This document shows, one piece after another, positions 40,532 to 48,908 of a stretch of 51,643 nt of DNA. Origin of the DNA: Streptomyces viridochromogenes DSM 40736 (GTDB lineage: Bacteria; Actinomycetota; Actinomycetes; Streptomycetales; Streptomycetaceae). Numbering within the stretch: position 1 is the stretch's first letter; each line of letters opens with the position of its first letter. The stretch is taken from the NCBI RefSeq assembly GCF_000158955.1, contig NZ_GG657757.1, positions 8,227,276 to 8,278,918 of the forward strand, read 5' to 3'. The notes beneath the pieces are model-generated. The model saw nothing but the letters and a program-made list of their open reading frames with translations, did not search any database and was not told the DNA's origin. The position numbers and the translations under genes are program-made.

Positions 40532-41689
40532 GTGGGGGAACTGTTGGAACCTGACGTGGCAAGAGCCCCCCGCCTGACCGAGAGCGCGGGCGCGGTGTTC
40601 GCCGTGCTGGCCGAGGCCGGCCGGGCGACCCGGCCGCAACTCGCGAGCCTCGCGCGCCTGTCCAAGCCGACGGTGTCGGCCGCCGTCGCGGAACTGGAGG
40701 GCGTCCGGCTCGCCGCGCACTCCGGCACCGCCTCCAGCGGCACGGGACGCAACGCCGCCGTCTATCGACTCGGGCCGGCCGCGGGGGCCGTGCTCGCCGT
40801 CGATCTCGGCCCCGCCCTCACCCGGGTCCGCGGCTGCGCCCTGGACGGCGCGCTGCTCGCCGAGGCCACCGGCTCCCGGGCGGACGCCGCCGACGTCGTG
40901 CGCGAGGCGCTCGACGCGCTGCCCGCCGACGCCCCGCTGCGGACCATCGTCGTGGCCGTCGGTGACGTCACCGCGCCGCGCAAGGAGGGTGCCGGGATGC
41001 GTCCGGCGACCGCGAAGGCCGGTCCCGTCTTCGACGCCGTGACCGTCGCGCTGCCGCCGGGCGTCCCCGTCCACCTCGAGAACAACGTCAACTGCGCCGC
41101 CCTCGCCGAACTGCACGAAGGTGCCGCCCGGGGGCGGAGCACCTTCGGCTACCTGCGCATCGGCGTCGGTATCGGCCTCGGCATCGTCGTCGGCGGCCAG
41201 GTGCTGAGCGGTGCGAACGGCGCCGCAGGTGAGCTGGCCCGGCTGCCCTACCCGTGGGACGACGGCCGCGAACCCCGCCACGAGGCCCTGGAGGAGTACA
41301 TCGGCGCACGCTCCCTGCTGCGGCGCGCGGCCGAGGCCTGGCCGGATGCCGACGGCCCGTGCCCCGGCACCGCCGAGCAGCTCTTCGCACTCGCCGGACA
41401 GGGCCGTGCCGCCGCCCGCGCCGTCGTCGAACGCCATGCCGTGGACGTGGGCCGGCTGGCCGCCGCCGTGACCGCGGTACTGGACCCGGGGCTGGTCGTG
41501 CTGGGGGGCAGTACCGGCGCGTACCCGCAGCTCCTGCCCGGCGTCCGGGCCGAGCTCGCCCGGCTGAGCTGGCCCACCGAAGTCGTCAGCAGCACGGTCG
41601 GCGACCTCGGCACCGTCGTGGGCGCCGCCCGGCTCGCGGTCTCCCGAGGAGTCCAAACCGTGACCGAGGTTGCGGGGGCGAAGGATTGA
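40532..41689 (+). CDS. ROK family transcriptional regulator of sugar locus 2
   Basis: The protein has up to 385 residues. A winged helix (ATRPQLASLARLSKPTVSAAVAEL) is followed by a ROK domain with VLAVDLGPALTRVRG, HLENNVNCAALAELHEGA and IGVGIGLGIVVGGQVLSG. The start is uncertain: GTG 40532, TTG 40544 (with GGGGGAAC upstream) or GTG 40556. It is divergent from the BadF-type kinase with a long inverted repeat between them, and the binding-protein gene starts 273 bp downstream on the same strand. It most likely represses the kinase and itself, and perhaps the transporter. Confidence 0.9.
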   Translation: MGELLEPDVARAPRLTESAGAVFAVLAEAGRATRPQLASLARLSKPTVSAAVAELEGVRLAAHSGTASSGTGRNAAVYRLGPAAGAVLAVDLGPALTRVRGCALDGALLAEATGSRADAADVVREALDALPADAPLRTIVVAVGDVTAPRKEGAGMRPATAKAGPVFDAVTVALPPGVPVHLENNVNCAALAELHEGAARGRSTFGYLRIGVGIGLGIVVGGQVLSGANGAAGELARLPYPWDDGREPRHEALEEYIGARSLLRRAAEAWPDADGPCPGTAEQLFALAGQGRAAARAVVERHAVDVGRLAAAVTAVLDPGLVVLGGSTGAYPQLLPGVRAELARLSWPTEVVSSTVGDLGTVVGAARLAVSRGVQTVTEVAGAKD

Positions 41690-41719
41690 CGGCTCCGACT
41701 CGATCTGCCAATGTCCGGA

Positions 41720-41730
41720 CAAGCGCTTTC
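41720..41730. promoter_or_regulatory. CAAGCGCTTTC operator-like site, same as at 25937
   Basis: The palindrome AAGCGCTT (41721-41728) lies in the 273-bp gap before the binding-protein gene. TTGACG at 41686-41691 with CAATGT 17 bp further may be a weak promoter, which the site would follow closely, as expected for a LacI-type roadblock. The remaining gap shows no other clear element. Confidence 0.55.
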
Positions 41731-41962
41731 TGAGTTGGCCGGGACGCCGACTCCGGGTGAGCCTCCCGCCCGTACGCGAAGTACGGCAGCCGCACGAGGG
41801 CGTGCTTGTGCGACGTCGGCCGTCATGGCCGGGGACTCCACCCGTCAAGGTGACGCGGCCGGGCGAGGCCGTGCCCCCGGGAAGCGAAATTTCCTGCAAT
41901 ATGCACCCGTGCCGCCTCGGCTGGCGCCGTGCTTCTTCCGCTACGAAGAAAAGGGATCGAAG

Positions 41963-43291
41963 ATGATCAGTGTGGGTGTGCGGCGCTCCCGCCGTCTCGG
42001 CCGCGGCGGTATACGCCGCGTGGTTCCTCTCGCTGCCGTGGCCTCGGCAGGTGCTCTTCTGCTCTCCGCCTGCGGGTCGGGTTCCGACTCGGGTGGGACC
42101 TCCAAGTCGCTGACGTTCTGGATCTCCACGGTTCCGGGGCAGGACGCGGGCTGGAAGAAGCTGGTGGCGCAGTACAAGAAGGAAAAGGGCGTCACCGTCA
42201 AGCTCGTCAACATCCCCTACGAGGGCTACACGACGAAGCTGCACAACGCCGCCCAGGCGAACTCCCTGCCCGACGTGGCGGCCGTGCCGGCGCTGGACCC
42301 CATCTGGTCGAGCAAGCTGATCGACCTCAGCTCCATCGCCGACAAGAAGAGCTACAAGATCAACGCCAACTTCCTCGCCAAGGACTCGTCCGGGAAGGTG
42401 CTGGCCATCCCCTCGGACGTCACCGCGTCCGGCATGTTCATCAACAAGTCGCTGTTCAAGAAGGCCGGCGTCTCCTTCCCGACCTCGCCCGAGAAGACCT
42501 GGACCTGGACGGAATTCATCAAGGCGGCGAACAAGGTCCGCGAGAAGACCGACGCCAAGTACTCGCTGACCTTCGACCAGTCGCCCTCCCGGCTGCGCGC
42601 CATGGTGTACGAGATGGGCGGGAAGTACGTCCACGCGGACTCCTCCGGCAAGTTCTCGGTGGACGCGGCGACGAAGAAGGCCGTCAACACCTTCGTCGGA
42701 TGGAACGACAACAAGACCATGCCGAAGTCGGTGTGGACCAGCGGCGCCGACCCGGCCGCCATGTTCCAGAGCGGTGACGTGGTCGCCTACTGGTCCGGCG
42801 TGTGGCAGGTGGCCGCCTTCGCGGACAGCATCAAGAAGTTCGAGTGGGCAAGCGTCCCGACCCCCGCCCAGCCGGTGCAGGCCAGCGACGTCAACAGCGG
42901 CGGCATGATGGTCGGCTTCAACAACAACGAGGCCGCGGCCACCGCCGCGCAGAAGTTCCTGTCCTGGGTCTACGAGCCGGACAACTATCGCACGCTGTGC
43001 GAGGCCTCCGGATTCCTGCCTGTCGAGAACGGTCTGAACCCGAAGTACCCCTTCACCTCCGAGGCGGCGCAGGCGGCGTTCAAGCTGTACAACGAGTCGA
43101 TCCCGCTCTACGCCCCGATCTCCGGCTACTTCAACAACGCTCAGACGCAGTGGGTGCTGAAGGGCAAGAGCATCACCGAGGACCCGACCAAGACGGAGCT
43201 CGGCAAGGCGATCAACGGCCAGCAGTCGCCCGGCAAGGCCCTGGAGAACATCGTGGCCGGCTACAACCAGCAGGTCGGCGGCGGTTCGTAG
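41963..43291 (+). CDS. Sugar ABC transporter substrate-binding lipoprotein (CUT1), locus 2
   Basis: The 442-residue protein has a lipoprotein signal with lipobox LLLSAC (Cys37) and a MalE-like mature part (LTFWISTVPGQDAGWKKLVAQY, then NNNEAAATAAQKFLSWVYEP). It should bind a sugar or oligosaccharide outside the membrane. ATG 41963 follows AAAAGGGA. It is the first transporter gene of the locus; a very stable hairpin lies between it and the permease genes, which may keep the binding protein in excess. Confidence 0.93.
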   Translation: MISVGVRRSRRLGRGGIRRVVPLAAVASAGALLLSACGSGSDSGGTSKSLTFWISTVPGQDAGWKKLVAQYKKEKGVTVKLVNIPYEGYTTKLHNAAQANSLPDVAAVPALDPIWSSKLIDLSSIADKKSYKINANFLAKDSSGKVLAIPSDVTASGMFINKSLFKKAGVSFPTSPEKTWTWTEFIKAANKVREKTDAKYSLTFDQSPSRLRAMVYEMGGKYVHADSSGKFSVDAATKKAVNTFVGWNDNKTMPKSVWTSGADPAAMFQSGDVVAYWSGVWQVAAFADSIKKFEWASVPTPAQPVQASDVNSGGMMVGFNNNEAAATAAQKFLSWVYEPDNYRTLCEASGFLPVENGLNPKYPFTSEAAQAAFKLYNESIPLYAPISGYFNNAQTQWVLKGKSITEDPTKTELGKAINGQQSPGKALENIVAGYNQQVGGGS

Positions 43292-43297
43292 GCCGCG

Positions 43298-43334
43298 GGG
43301 CCGGGCGGCGGGGCGAGACGCCGCCGCCCGGCCC
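43298..43334 (+). terminator. Stable intercistronic hairpin, 14-bp GC stem
   Basis: GGGCCGGGCGGCGG (43298-43311) pairs perfectly with CCGCCGCCCGGCCC (43321-43334) around a 9-base loop, 6 bp after the binding-protein stop. No T run follows. It may partly stop transcription or protect the upstream message, raising binding protein over permease. Confidence 0.6.
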
Positions 43335-43408
43335 GGACGCGCCCTTCGTTGCCGGGCTCGTGGCGTGAGCCCCTCTGCAATCCCTTCCACCAGCACGGAG
43401 TCAGGAAG

Positions 43409-44320
43409 ATGACCAAACGCGCCCCGGACGTGTCCGCGAGCCCGCCCAGGAGACGCAGCAAGTACACCCTTGCGCCGCTCGTCCTCATCGCGGCCAACGT
43501 CGTGCTCTTCGCGTTGTTCTTCGTTTGGCCTGCGGTGATCGGGCTTCTCTACTCCTTCACGAACTACACGGGCGTGGGGGTGTTCCAGTGGGTCGGACTG
43601 GACAACTACTCCCACCTCTTCGGGGACTCCACGTTCTACGACGCGTTGAGCCGGACGCTGCTGTACACCGTCCTCTTCGTCCCGCTGAACTTCGCGCTCT
43701 CGCTGCTCGCCGCCAACCTGGTGGTGAACAAGCACGCCAAGGGCTCGTCGATCGCCCGTGTCATCTTCTTCATCCCGTGGCTGCTGTCGCCCATCGTCGT
43801 GGGTGTCCTGTGGCGGTGGCTGTTCGGTGAGAACTTCGGACTGGTCAACTACGTCATCGAGGAGCTCGGCGGAGGCGCCGTCCCGTGGCAGTCGAACGCG
43901 GACCTGTCGCTGCTGGTGGTGGTGATGGCGGCGGCCTGGGCGTGGACGGGATTCACGATGCTGCTGTTCATCGCGGCGATCAAGAACGTCCCGGTGTCGT
44001 ACTACGAGGCGGCCGAGCTCGACGGCGCCGGTCCGTGGCGCAAGTTCATCAGCATCACGCTGCCGAGCATCGCGCCCACCTCGTTCATCGTCATCCTGCT
44101 CAACACGATCAACGCGATGAAGGAATACCCGGTGTTCGTCGCCCTCAACAACGGCGGGCCCGGAACCTCGAACAACCTGCTCGTCCAGTACATCTATGAG
44201 ACCGGCTTCAAACGGGGCCAGATCGGCTACGCGAGCGCCGCGTCGTTCGTGCTCATGCTCATCCTGATGGCCGTGGCGATCATCCAGCTGATCGTCAACC
44301 GGCGGGTGGAGAACCGATGA
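43409..44320 (+). CDS. Carbohydrate ABC transporter permease (MalF type), locus 2
   Basis: The 303-residue permease has six helices (LVLIAANVVLFALFFVWPAVIGL first) and the EAA loop YYEAAELDGAGPWRKFISITLP. CAGGAAG precedes ATG 43409. Its stop overlaps the next permease start (ATGA), so the two are translationally coupled. There is no ATPase gene nearby. Confidence 0.93.
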   Translation: MTKRAPDVSASPPRRRSKYTLAPLVLIAANVVLFALFFVWPAVIGLLYSFTNYTGVGVFQWVGLDNYSHLFGDSTFYDALSRTLLYTVLFVPLNFALSLLAANLVVNKHAKGSSIARVIFFIPWLLSPIVVGVLWRWLFGENFGLVNYVIEELGGGAVPWQSNADLSLLVVVMAAAWAWTGFTMLLFIAAIKNVPVSYYEAAELDGAGPWRKFISITLPSIAPTSFIVILLNTINAMKEYPVFVALNNGGPGTSNNLLVQYIYETGFKRGQIGYASAASFVLMLILMAVAIIQLIVNRRVENR

Positions 44321-45219
44321 CAACCACAGACATGCCACGCCCGCTCGACGCCGACGCCAAGCAGCCCGTTCCCAGGCAGCGTCCCCGCAAGACGGCGGGC
44401 GGCGGGTTCCGGCGGGCGGTGCCCGCGACGACACTGCTGTGGATCCTGGCGTGCCTGTACGGGCTGCCGGTGCTGTGGTTCATCCTCAGCTCCCTCAAGC
44501 CGGCCAGTGACCTGTTCTCCTATCCGCTGACGCTGGTCCCGCACAACCCCACCCTGTCGGGATTCGAGGCGGCGTGGGACAGCGCCAACTTCTCCCAGTA
44601 CTTCATCAACACGGCCATCGTGTGCGTGATCACGACGATCCTCACGGTGGGTGTCAGCTGCTGCACCGGGTACGCGCTGGCCAAGTACGACAACCGGTGG
44701 CTCAAGGCCTTCTTCCTCTGCATCCTGGCCACCACGATGCTGCCGGGCGAGGTCATGCTCGCACCGGAGTTCCTGGTGGTCCGCAACCTCGGCCTCTACA
44801 ACTCGTTCGCCGGCATCATCCTCCCGGCCGTGCTCACCGCGACCGGATGCTTCATGTTCCGCCAGTTCTTCCTGACGGTCCCCGACGAACTCGTGGAGGC
44901 CGCCCGCATCGACGGCGCCCGCGAACTGGCGATCTTCGCGCGGATCATGGTGCCGCTCTCCCGGCCCATCATGCTGACCCTCGCCATCCTGTCCTTCCAG
45001 TGGCGCTGGAACGACTACATCTGGCCGCTGCTGATGCTCAACGACCCCAACAAGTTCACCGTGCAGATCGGCATCCAGAGCATCGTCGGCGCGCAGAACA
45101 TCAACTGGTCGGTCCTGCTCGGCGCGTCGGTCATCTCCATGATCCCGCTGATCGCCATCTTCCTGGTCTTCCAGCGCTACGTCATGGGCGCCGACATCAA
45201 TGCCGGACTGAAGGACTGA
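44317..45219 (+). CDS. Carbohydrate ABC transporter permease (MalG type), locus 2
   Basis: The 300-residue permease has six helices and an EAA loop (LVEAARIDGARELAIFARIMVP) followed by FQWRWNDYIWPLLML, a typical MalG-type ending. The start overlaps the upstream stop by 4 bp. The 572-aa gene follows after 2 bp, so all three form one operon with the binding protein. Confidence 0.93.
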   Translation: MTTTDMPRPLDADAKQPVPRQRPRKTAGGGFRRAVPATTLLWILACLYGLPVLWFILSSLKPASDLFSYPLTLVPHNPTLSGFEAAWDSANFSQYFINTAIVCVITTILTVGVSCCTGYALAKYDNRWLKAFFLCILATTMLPGEVMLAPEFLVVRNLGLYNSFAGIILPAVLTATGCFMFRQFFLTVPDELVEAARIDGARELAIFARIMVPLSRPIMLTLAILSFQWRWNDYIWPLLMLNDPNKFTVQIGIQSIVGAQNINWSVLLGASVISMIPLIAIFLVFQRYVMGADINAGLKD

Positions 45220-45221
45220 TC

Positions 45222-46940
45222 GTGCCCCTCCCGCTCGACCACGAGTTCGTCCGCGCGGTGGCCGGCGCCGCGGACCGGCTGGCCGTCCCACTGGCGGACG
45301 GCCCCGACGAGGAACCCGCCGGCCTGCACCACCGCGCTCTGGCGCGCCGGGTGAAGACTCTGGTCGCGGCGTACCGGTCCCCGGACTCGGCACTGCACGG
45401 CAGCGGGCAGGCCGTCGCCGCCGCGACGACCCACCTCCGCGCCCTGCGGGCCACGCAGACACCCACCGGCCTCTTCGCCGGCGGCGACAACGTGCAGTCA
45501 CCGCCGGACTCCGCGTTCACCGTCAACGACGTGTGCGACGCGCACGTCCTCGCCGCCGGCGCGGGGCCGGAACTGCACGACGTGACGGCTGCGCTCGCCG
45601 AGATCGCCGGTGCCGCCTCCGGCAGTCTCCTGACCGGTGGGATACACACTCCGAACCACCGCTGGGAGCTGTGCGCGGCGCTGGCCCGGCTGCACCGGTC
45701 GTTCCCGGACGACCGGCTCCTCGACCGCGTCGAGGAGTGGCTCTCCGAGGGCGTCGACATCGACGCTGAGGGCCTGTACTCGGAACGGAGCGCCAACTAC
45801 GCGGCCCACGTGTCCAACCCGTCGCTGCTGCTGCTGGCCGGTGTGCTCGGCCGCGCCGACCTGCTGGACGCCGTGGAACGCAATCTCGCCACGACCCTGG
45901 ACCTCATCAGGCCGGACGGCACGGTGGAGACCGTCCTCTCGCGGCGGCAGGACCAGAACCACCCGTTCCCGCTGGCGCCCTACCTGCCGCACTACCGGCT
46001 GCTCGCCATCCGCACCGGCCGGGGCGACTTCAGCCGGGCGGCGCTGCTGGCGGCCGCCGGCGGCATCGACGATCCCGACCTGCTCGCCGAGAGCATCCTC
46101 ACCCCGGACCTGTGCCACGTCCTGCCGGCACCGGCCGCGGAGACACTTCCGCGTGACCGGTACCTCACCACCGCGCGCCTCGCCGCACGCGCCTCGGCCA
46201 CCGCGCACACGGTGGTGTACGGCGGCTCCGACGTGCCCGAGCACCGGCGCATCCGCTCGGGACTCGCCTGCAATCCCACCTTCCTGCGCCTGTTCGCCGG
46301 CGACGCCGTCCTCGACGCGGTCCGCCTCTCACGGGGATTCTTCGACCTGGGCCCGTTCCGCGCCGCCGCCGTGCACCAGGACGCCGACCACCGGTACCGG
46401 CTCACCGAAACCCTCACGGCCGCCTACTACCAGCCGCTGCCGCCCGACCGGCGACGCGACGACGGCGCCTACCACATGGCGGACGAGGGACGCTTCTCGG
46501 CCGCGATGGCCTTCCCGGACCGGCCACGGGACGAGGTCTCCCACACGACCCGCGTCGAGGTGGACCTGAGGGAGGACGGCGCCGACCTGCGGATCGACAT
46601 CAGCGGACCACGGGTGCCCTGGGCCCTGGAACTGACCTTCCGGCCGGGTGGCGTGCCCGAGGGCGCCGTACCGATCGGCGAGGGGCGCTGGTGCCTGACG
46701 ACCGGGCCGATGACCTACCGGGTCGGTGACGACGAGATCCGGATCGAGGCCGAGGTCGAGGCAGGTGAACCGCTGGCCGGGCCGGACGGGAGCGACGTGC
46801 TGCGGTACGACCCGGGGCAGGACTACACCGTGGTCGGCGGCACCGACGCGACGACGGGGAACCGCGTCTACATCGGTGGACACGGCCCGCACACCCTGAC
46901 CGTCGCACTGCGTGCCCGCCGGAGCGCACCCGTCGTGTGA
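45222..46940 (+). CDS. 572-residue protein, possibly heparinase/alpha-alpha-toroid-like glycan enzyme
   Basis: The protein starts at GTG 45222 with AAGGA upstream, only 2 bp after the permease stop, so it belongs to the transporter operon. It has no signal peptide and should be cytoplasmic. The first 400 residues are helical with motifs GGIHTPNHRWELCAALARL and YSERSANYAAHVSNPSLLLLA, which recall the alpha/alpha toroid of heparinase II/III-type lyases and unsaturated glycan hydrolases. The last 170 are beta-rich (RVEVDLREDGADLRIDISGP). Helix-rich barrel plus beta-sandwich is the layout of those lyases. The family link is only by motif resemblance; it may be a new glycan-cleaving family acting on the imported sugar. 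Confidence 0.82.
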   Translation: MPLPLDHEFVRAVAGAADRLAVPLADGPDEEPAGLHHRALARRVKTLVAAYRSPDSALHGSGQAVAAATTHLRALRATQTPTGLFAGGDNVQSPPDSAFTVNDVCDAHVLAAGAGPELHDVTAALAEIAGAASGSLLTGGIHTPNHRWELCAALARLHRSFPDDRLLDRVEEWLSEGVDIDAEGLYSERSANYAAHVSNPSLLLLAGVLGRADLLDAVERNLATTLDLIRPDGTVETVLSRRQDQNHPFPLAPYLPHYRLLAIRTGRGDFSRAALLAAAGGIDDPDLLAESILTPDLCHVLPAPAAETLPRDRYLTTARLAARASATAHTVVYGGSDVPEHRRIRSGLACNPTFLRLFAGDAVLDAVRLSRGFFDLGPFRAAAVHQDADHRYRLTETLTAAYYQPLPPDRRRDDGAYHMADEGRFSAAMAFPDRPRDEVSHTTRVEVDLREDGADLRIDISGPRVPWALELTFRPGGVPEGAVPIGEGRWCLTTGPMTYRVGDDEIRIEAEVEAGEPLAGPDGSDVLRYDPGQDYTVVGGTDATTGNRVYIGGHGPHTLTVALRARRSAPVV

Positions 46941-46977
46941 CTCCGGCGACCCGCGCCCCCTCCTGTGCACGGTGTGT

Positions 46978-47634
46978 TCAGAGCTCGACGCGCGGCGGTG
47001 CCAAATCCGGCACCACCAGGTCCGCCCGCCCCCGGGTCGTCGCGACCAGCTGGGCGTTGCGCTCGTCCGAGCGTGACACCCATGCCACCGCTTCCTCGTG
47101 CGTCTTGCCGAACTGCTCGTGGCGGACGACCAGTCGGCGGACGCGCTCGTGCTCGGGCAGCTCGCAGAACCACACCTCGTCGAGGAGAGGGCGGACGCGG
47201 GGCCAGGCCCCGGTGGCCAGGAGCAGGTAGTTGCCTTCCGTGATGACCAGGCGGGCCGTCGGGGGCACCGGGATCGCCCCCGCGATCGGCTGCTCCAGGA
47301 CGCGTTCAAAGCCGGGCGCGTACACCGGCTCGTCGTGCGACTCCTCGCGCAGCCGCTCCAGCAGGGCCGCGTACCCGGCCGCGTCGAACGTGTCGGGCGC
47401 GCCCTTGCGGTCCCGGCGGCCCAGTCGCTCCAGTTCGGCGTCCGCGAGGTGGAAGCCGTCCATGGGGACGTGCGCCACCCACGGCTCGCCCGTTCCGTTC
47501 AGTTCCCGCACCAGGCGCTCGGCGAGCGTCGACTTGCCCGCGCCGGGGCACCCGGCGATGCCGAGGATCGCGCGCCGGCCGTCCCGCGGGAGGGCACGGG
47601 CGCGGTGGACGAGGTCGTCGAAGGTGAGTGGCAC
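46978..47634 (-). CDS. P-loop nucleoside/sugar kinase-like protein (uridine kinase type)
   Basis: The 218-residue protein has Walker A GCPGAGKST at residues 28-36, a DGFHLADAELERLGRRDRKG segment and VITEGNYLLLATGAW (Walker B-like), matching the nucleoside/nucleotide kinase family that includes uridine kinase and pantothenate-kinase-like enzymes acting on small sugars. GTG 47634 is taken by homology-like sequence; it has no ribosome site and may be leaderless. It is convergent with the 572-aa gene (37 bp apart) and divergent from the SnoaL-like gene. Confidence 0.87.
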   Translation of the reverse strand: MPLTFDDLVHRARALPRDGRRAILGIAGCPGAGKSTLAERLVRELNGTGEPWVAHVPMDGFHLADAELERLGRRDRKGAPDTFDAAGYAALLERLREESHDEPVYAPGFERVLEQPIAGAIPVPPTARLVITEGNYLLLATGAWPRVRPLLDEVWFCELPEHERVRRLVVRHEQFGKTHEEAVAWVSRSDERNAQLVATTRGRADLVVPDLAPPRVEL

Positions 47635-47702
47635 ACAGCAGAGTGTGTCACCCTGCGCGCAGGCCGTCCGGTACGGGGAGGGGGGGAGAAGGGAGCCGCA
47701 CC

Positions 47703-48098
47703 GTGTCCGACGACGAAGCCCGGATCCGCGCACTGATCACCCACTGGGCCGAAGCCGTCCACCGGGGCGATCTCGACGGCGTCCTCGCCGACCACGCCGA
47801 GGACATCGTCATGTACGACGTACCGCCGCCCCACGAGGGCCTCCACGGGCTGGCCGTCTACCGGGCGGCCTGGCCCCCGTTCCTCGAGTGGCAGGCCCAG
47901 GGCGCGAGCTTCGAGATCGACACCCTCGACGTCACCGCCGGCACCGACACCGCCTACGCGCACGCCCTGCTGCGCTGCGGCACCCCGGAGGAACTCGCCG
48001 AACGCCCCACCCTGCGCCTGCGGCTGACGTTCGGCCTGCGCAAGGAGGAGGGCCGCTGGCTGGTGGCGCACGAACACCACTCGTTCCCGCACGACTGA
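47703..48098 (+). CDS. SnoaL/YybH-like NTF2-fold protein
   Basis: This 131-residue protein (RIRALITHWAEAVHRGDLDGVLADHAEDIVMYDVPPP) matches the SnoaL-like YybH group, which ends in a LVAHEHHSFP strand. No active-site pattern identifies an activity. GTG 47703 has AAGGGAG upstream. It is 80 bp upstream of the beta-phosphoglucomutase gene and divergent from the kinase. Confidence 0.85.
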   Translation: MSDDEARIRALITHWAEAVHRGDLDGVLADHAEDIVMYDVPPPHEGLHGLAVYRAAWPPFLEWQAQGASFEIDTLDVTAGTDTAYAHALLRCGTPEELAERPTLRLRLTFGLRKEEGRWLVAHEHHSFPHD

Positions 48099-48145
48099 CC
48101 CCGCGCGCCCCCGGGAATGTGGCGTGCGCCACTCACTGGACGCCG

Positions 48146-48161
48146 CCGGTTTGGGAACCGG
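48146..48161. promoter_or_regulatory. Inverted repeat CCGGTT-TGGG-AACCGG before the phosphorylase operon
   Basis: A perfect 6-4-6 palindrome lies 18 bp upstream of the beta-PGM start in an 80-bp gap. It is a possible operator for the beta-PGM/GH65 pair. Confidence 0.45.
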
Positions 48162-48178
48162 TCCCTTATGACGCAGGA

Positions 48179-48908
48179 ATGTCTTCCGACGACATCACGC
48201 CTGCCTCTTTCGACCTCGACGGCGTCGTTCACCCGGACGGCCGTCGTGCACGCGGCCGCCTGGAAGGAGATGTTCGACGCCTTCCTGCGCGAGCGGGGCG
48301 GCGAGGACTTCCGGCCGTTCGACGCGGCGAGCGACTACGACGAGTACGTCGACGGCCGCCCGCGCGCCGACGGCGTCCGCACTTTCCTCGCGTCCCGCGG
48401 TATCGACCTGCCCGACGGAGACCCCGACGACCCACCGGGCGCACAGACCGTCCACGGGCTGGGCAACCGCAAGAACGACCTGGTCCTGGAGAAGATCCGC
48501 ACCGACGGCGTCGAGGCCTACGACGGCACGCTCCGCTACCTGGAGGCGGTCCGGGCCCACGGCCTGAGCACCGCGATCGTCTCCTCCAGCGCCAACTGCC
48601 GGGACGTGCTGCGCTCGATCGGCGCCGAGCACTTCTTCGACGTACGGATCGACGGCGTGGTCGCCGCCGAGCGCAAGCTGCCCGGCAAACCGCGCCCCGA
48701 CACGTTCCTGGCCGCCGCCGAGGACCTCGGCGTCCGGCCGGACGAGGCCGCCGTCTTCGAGGACGCGCTGGCCGGCATGGACGCCGGCCGCGCCGGCCGC
48801 TTCGGATACGTCGTCGGCGTCGACCGCGTCGGACAGACCGACGCGCTGTACGCGCACGGCGCCGACATCGTGGTGCAGGACCTCGCCGAACTGGGGGACA
48901 CGCGGTGA
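48179..48908 (+). pseudogene. HAD hydrolase, beta-phosphoglucomutase-like, with a one-base frameshift near its start
   Basis: The family N-terminus MSSDDITPASFDLDGVV, with the nucleophile motif DLDGV, is in one frame from ATG 48179. After an extra base at 48227-48230 (GTTC) the rest (TRTAVVHAAAWKEMFDAFL to the stop) is in another. The remainder is normal: cap domain, GNRKNDLVLEKI, IVSSSANC, KPRPDTFLAAAEDLGV and FEDALAGMDAGRAGRFGYVVGVD. In GH65 clusters this enzyme turns beta-glucose 1-phosphate into glucose 6-phosphate. The stop overlaps the phosphorylase start (GTGA). A real loss would remove the catalytic aspartate; an error in the sequence is more likely given the preserved rest. ATG 48168 is in the later frame but would miss DLDGV. 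Confidence 0.82.

Noticed and set aside
40454..44434. 1326-codon open frame on the minus strand across the ROK and transporter genes
   Set aside because: It runs antisense to four well-supported genes, has no recognisable domain and uses Arg/Gly/Asp-rich shadow codons typical of high-GC antisense frames.
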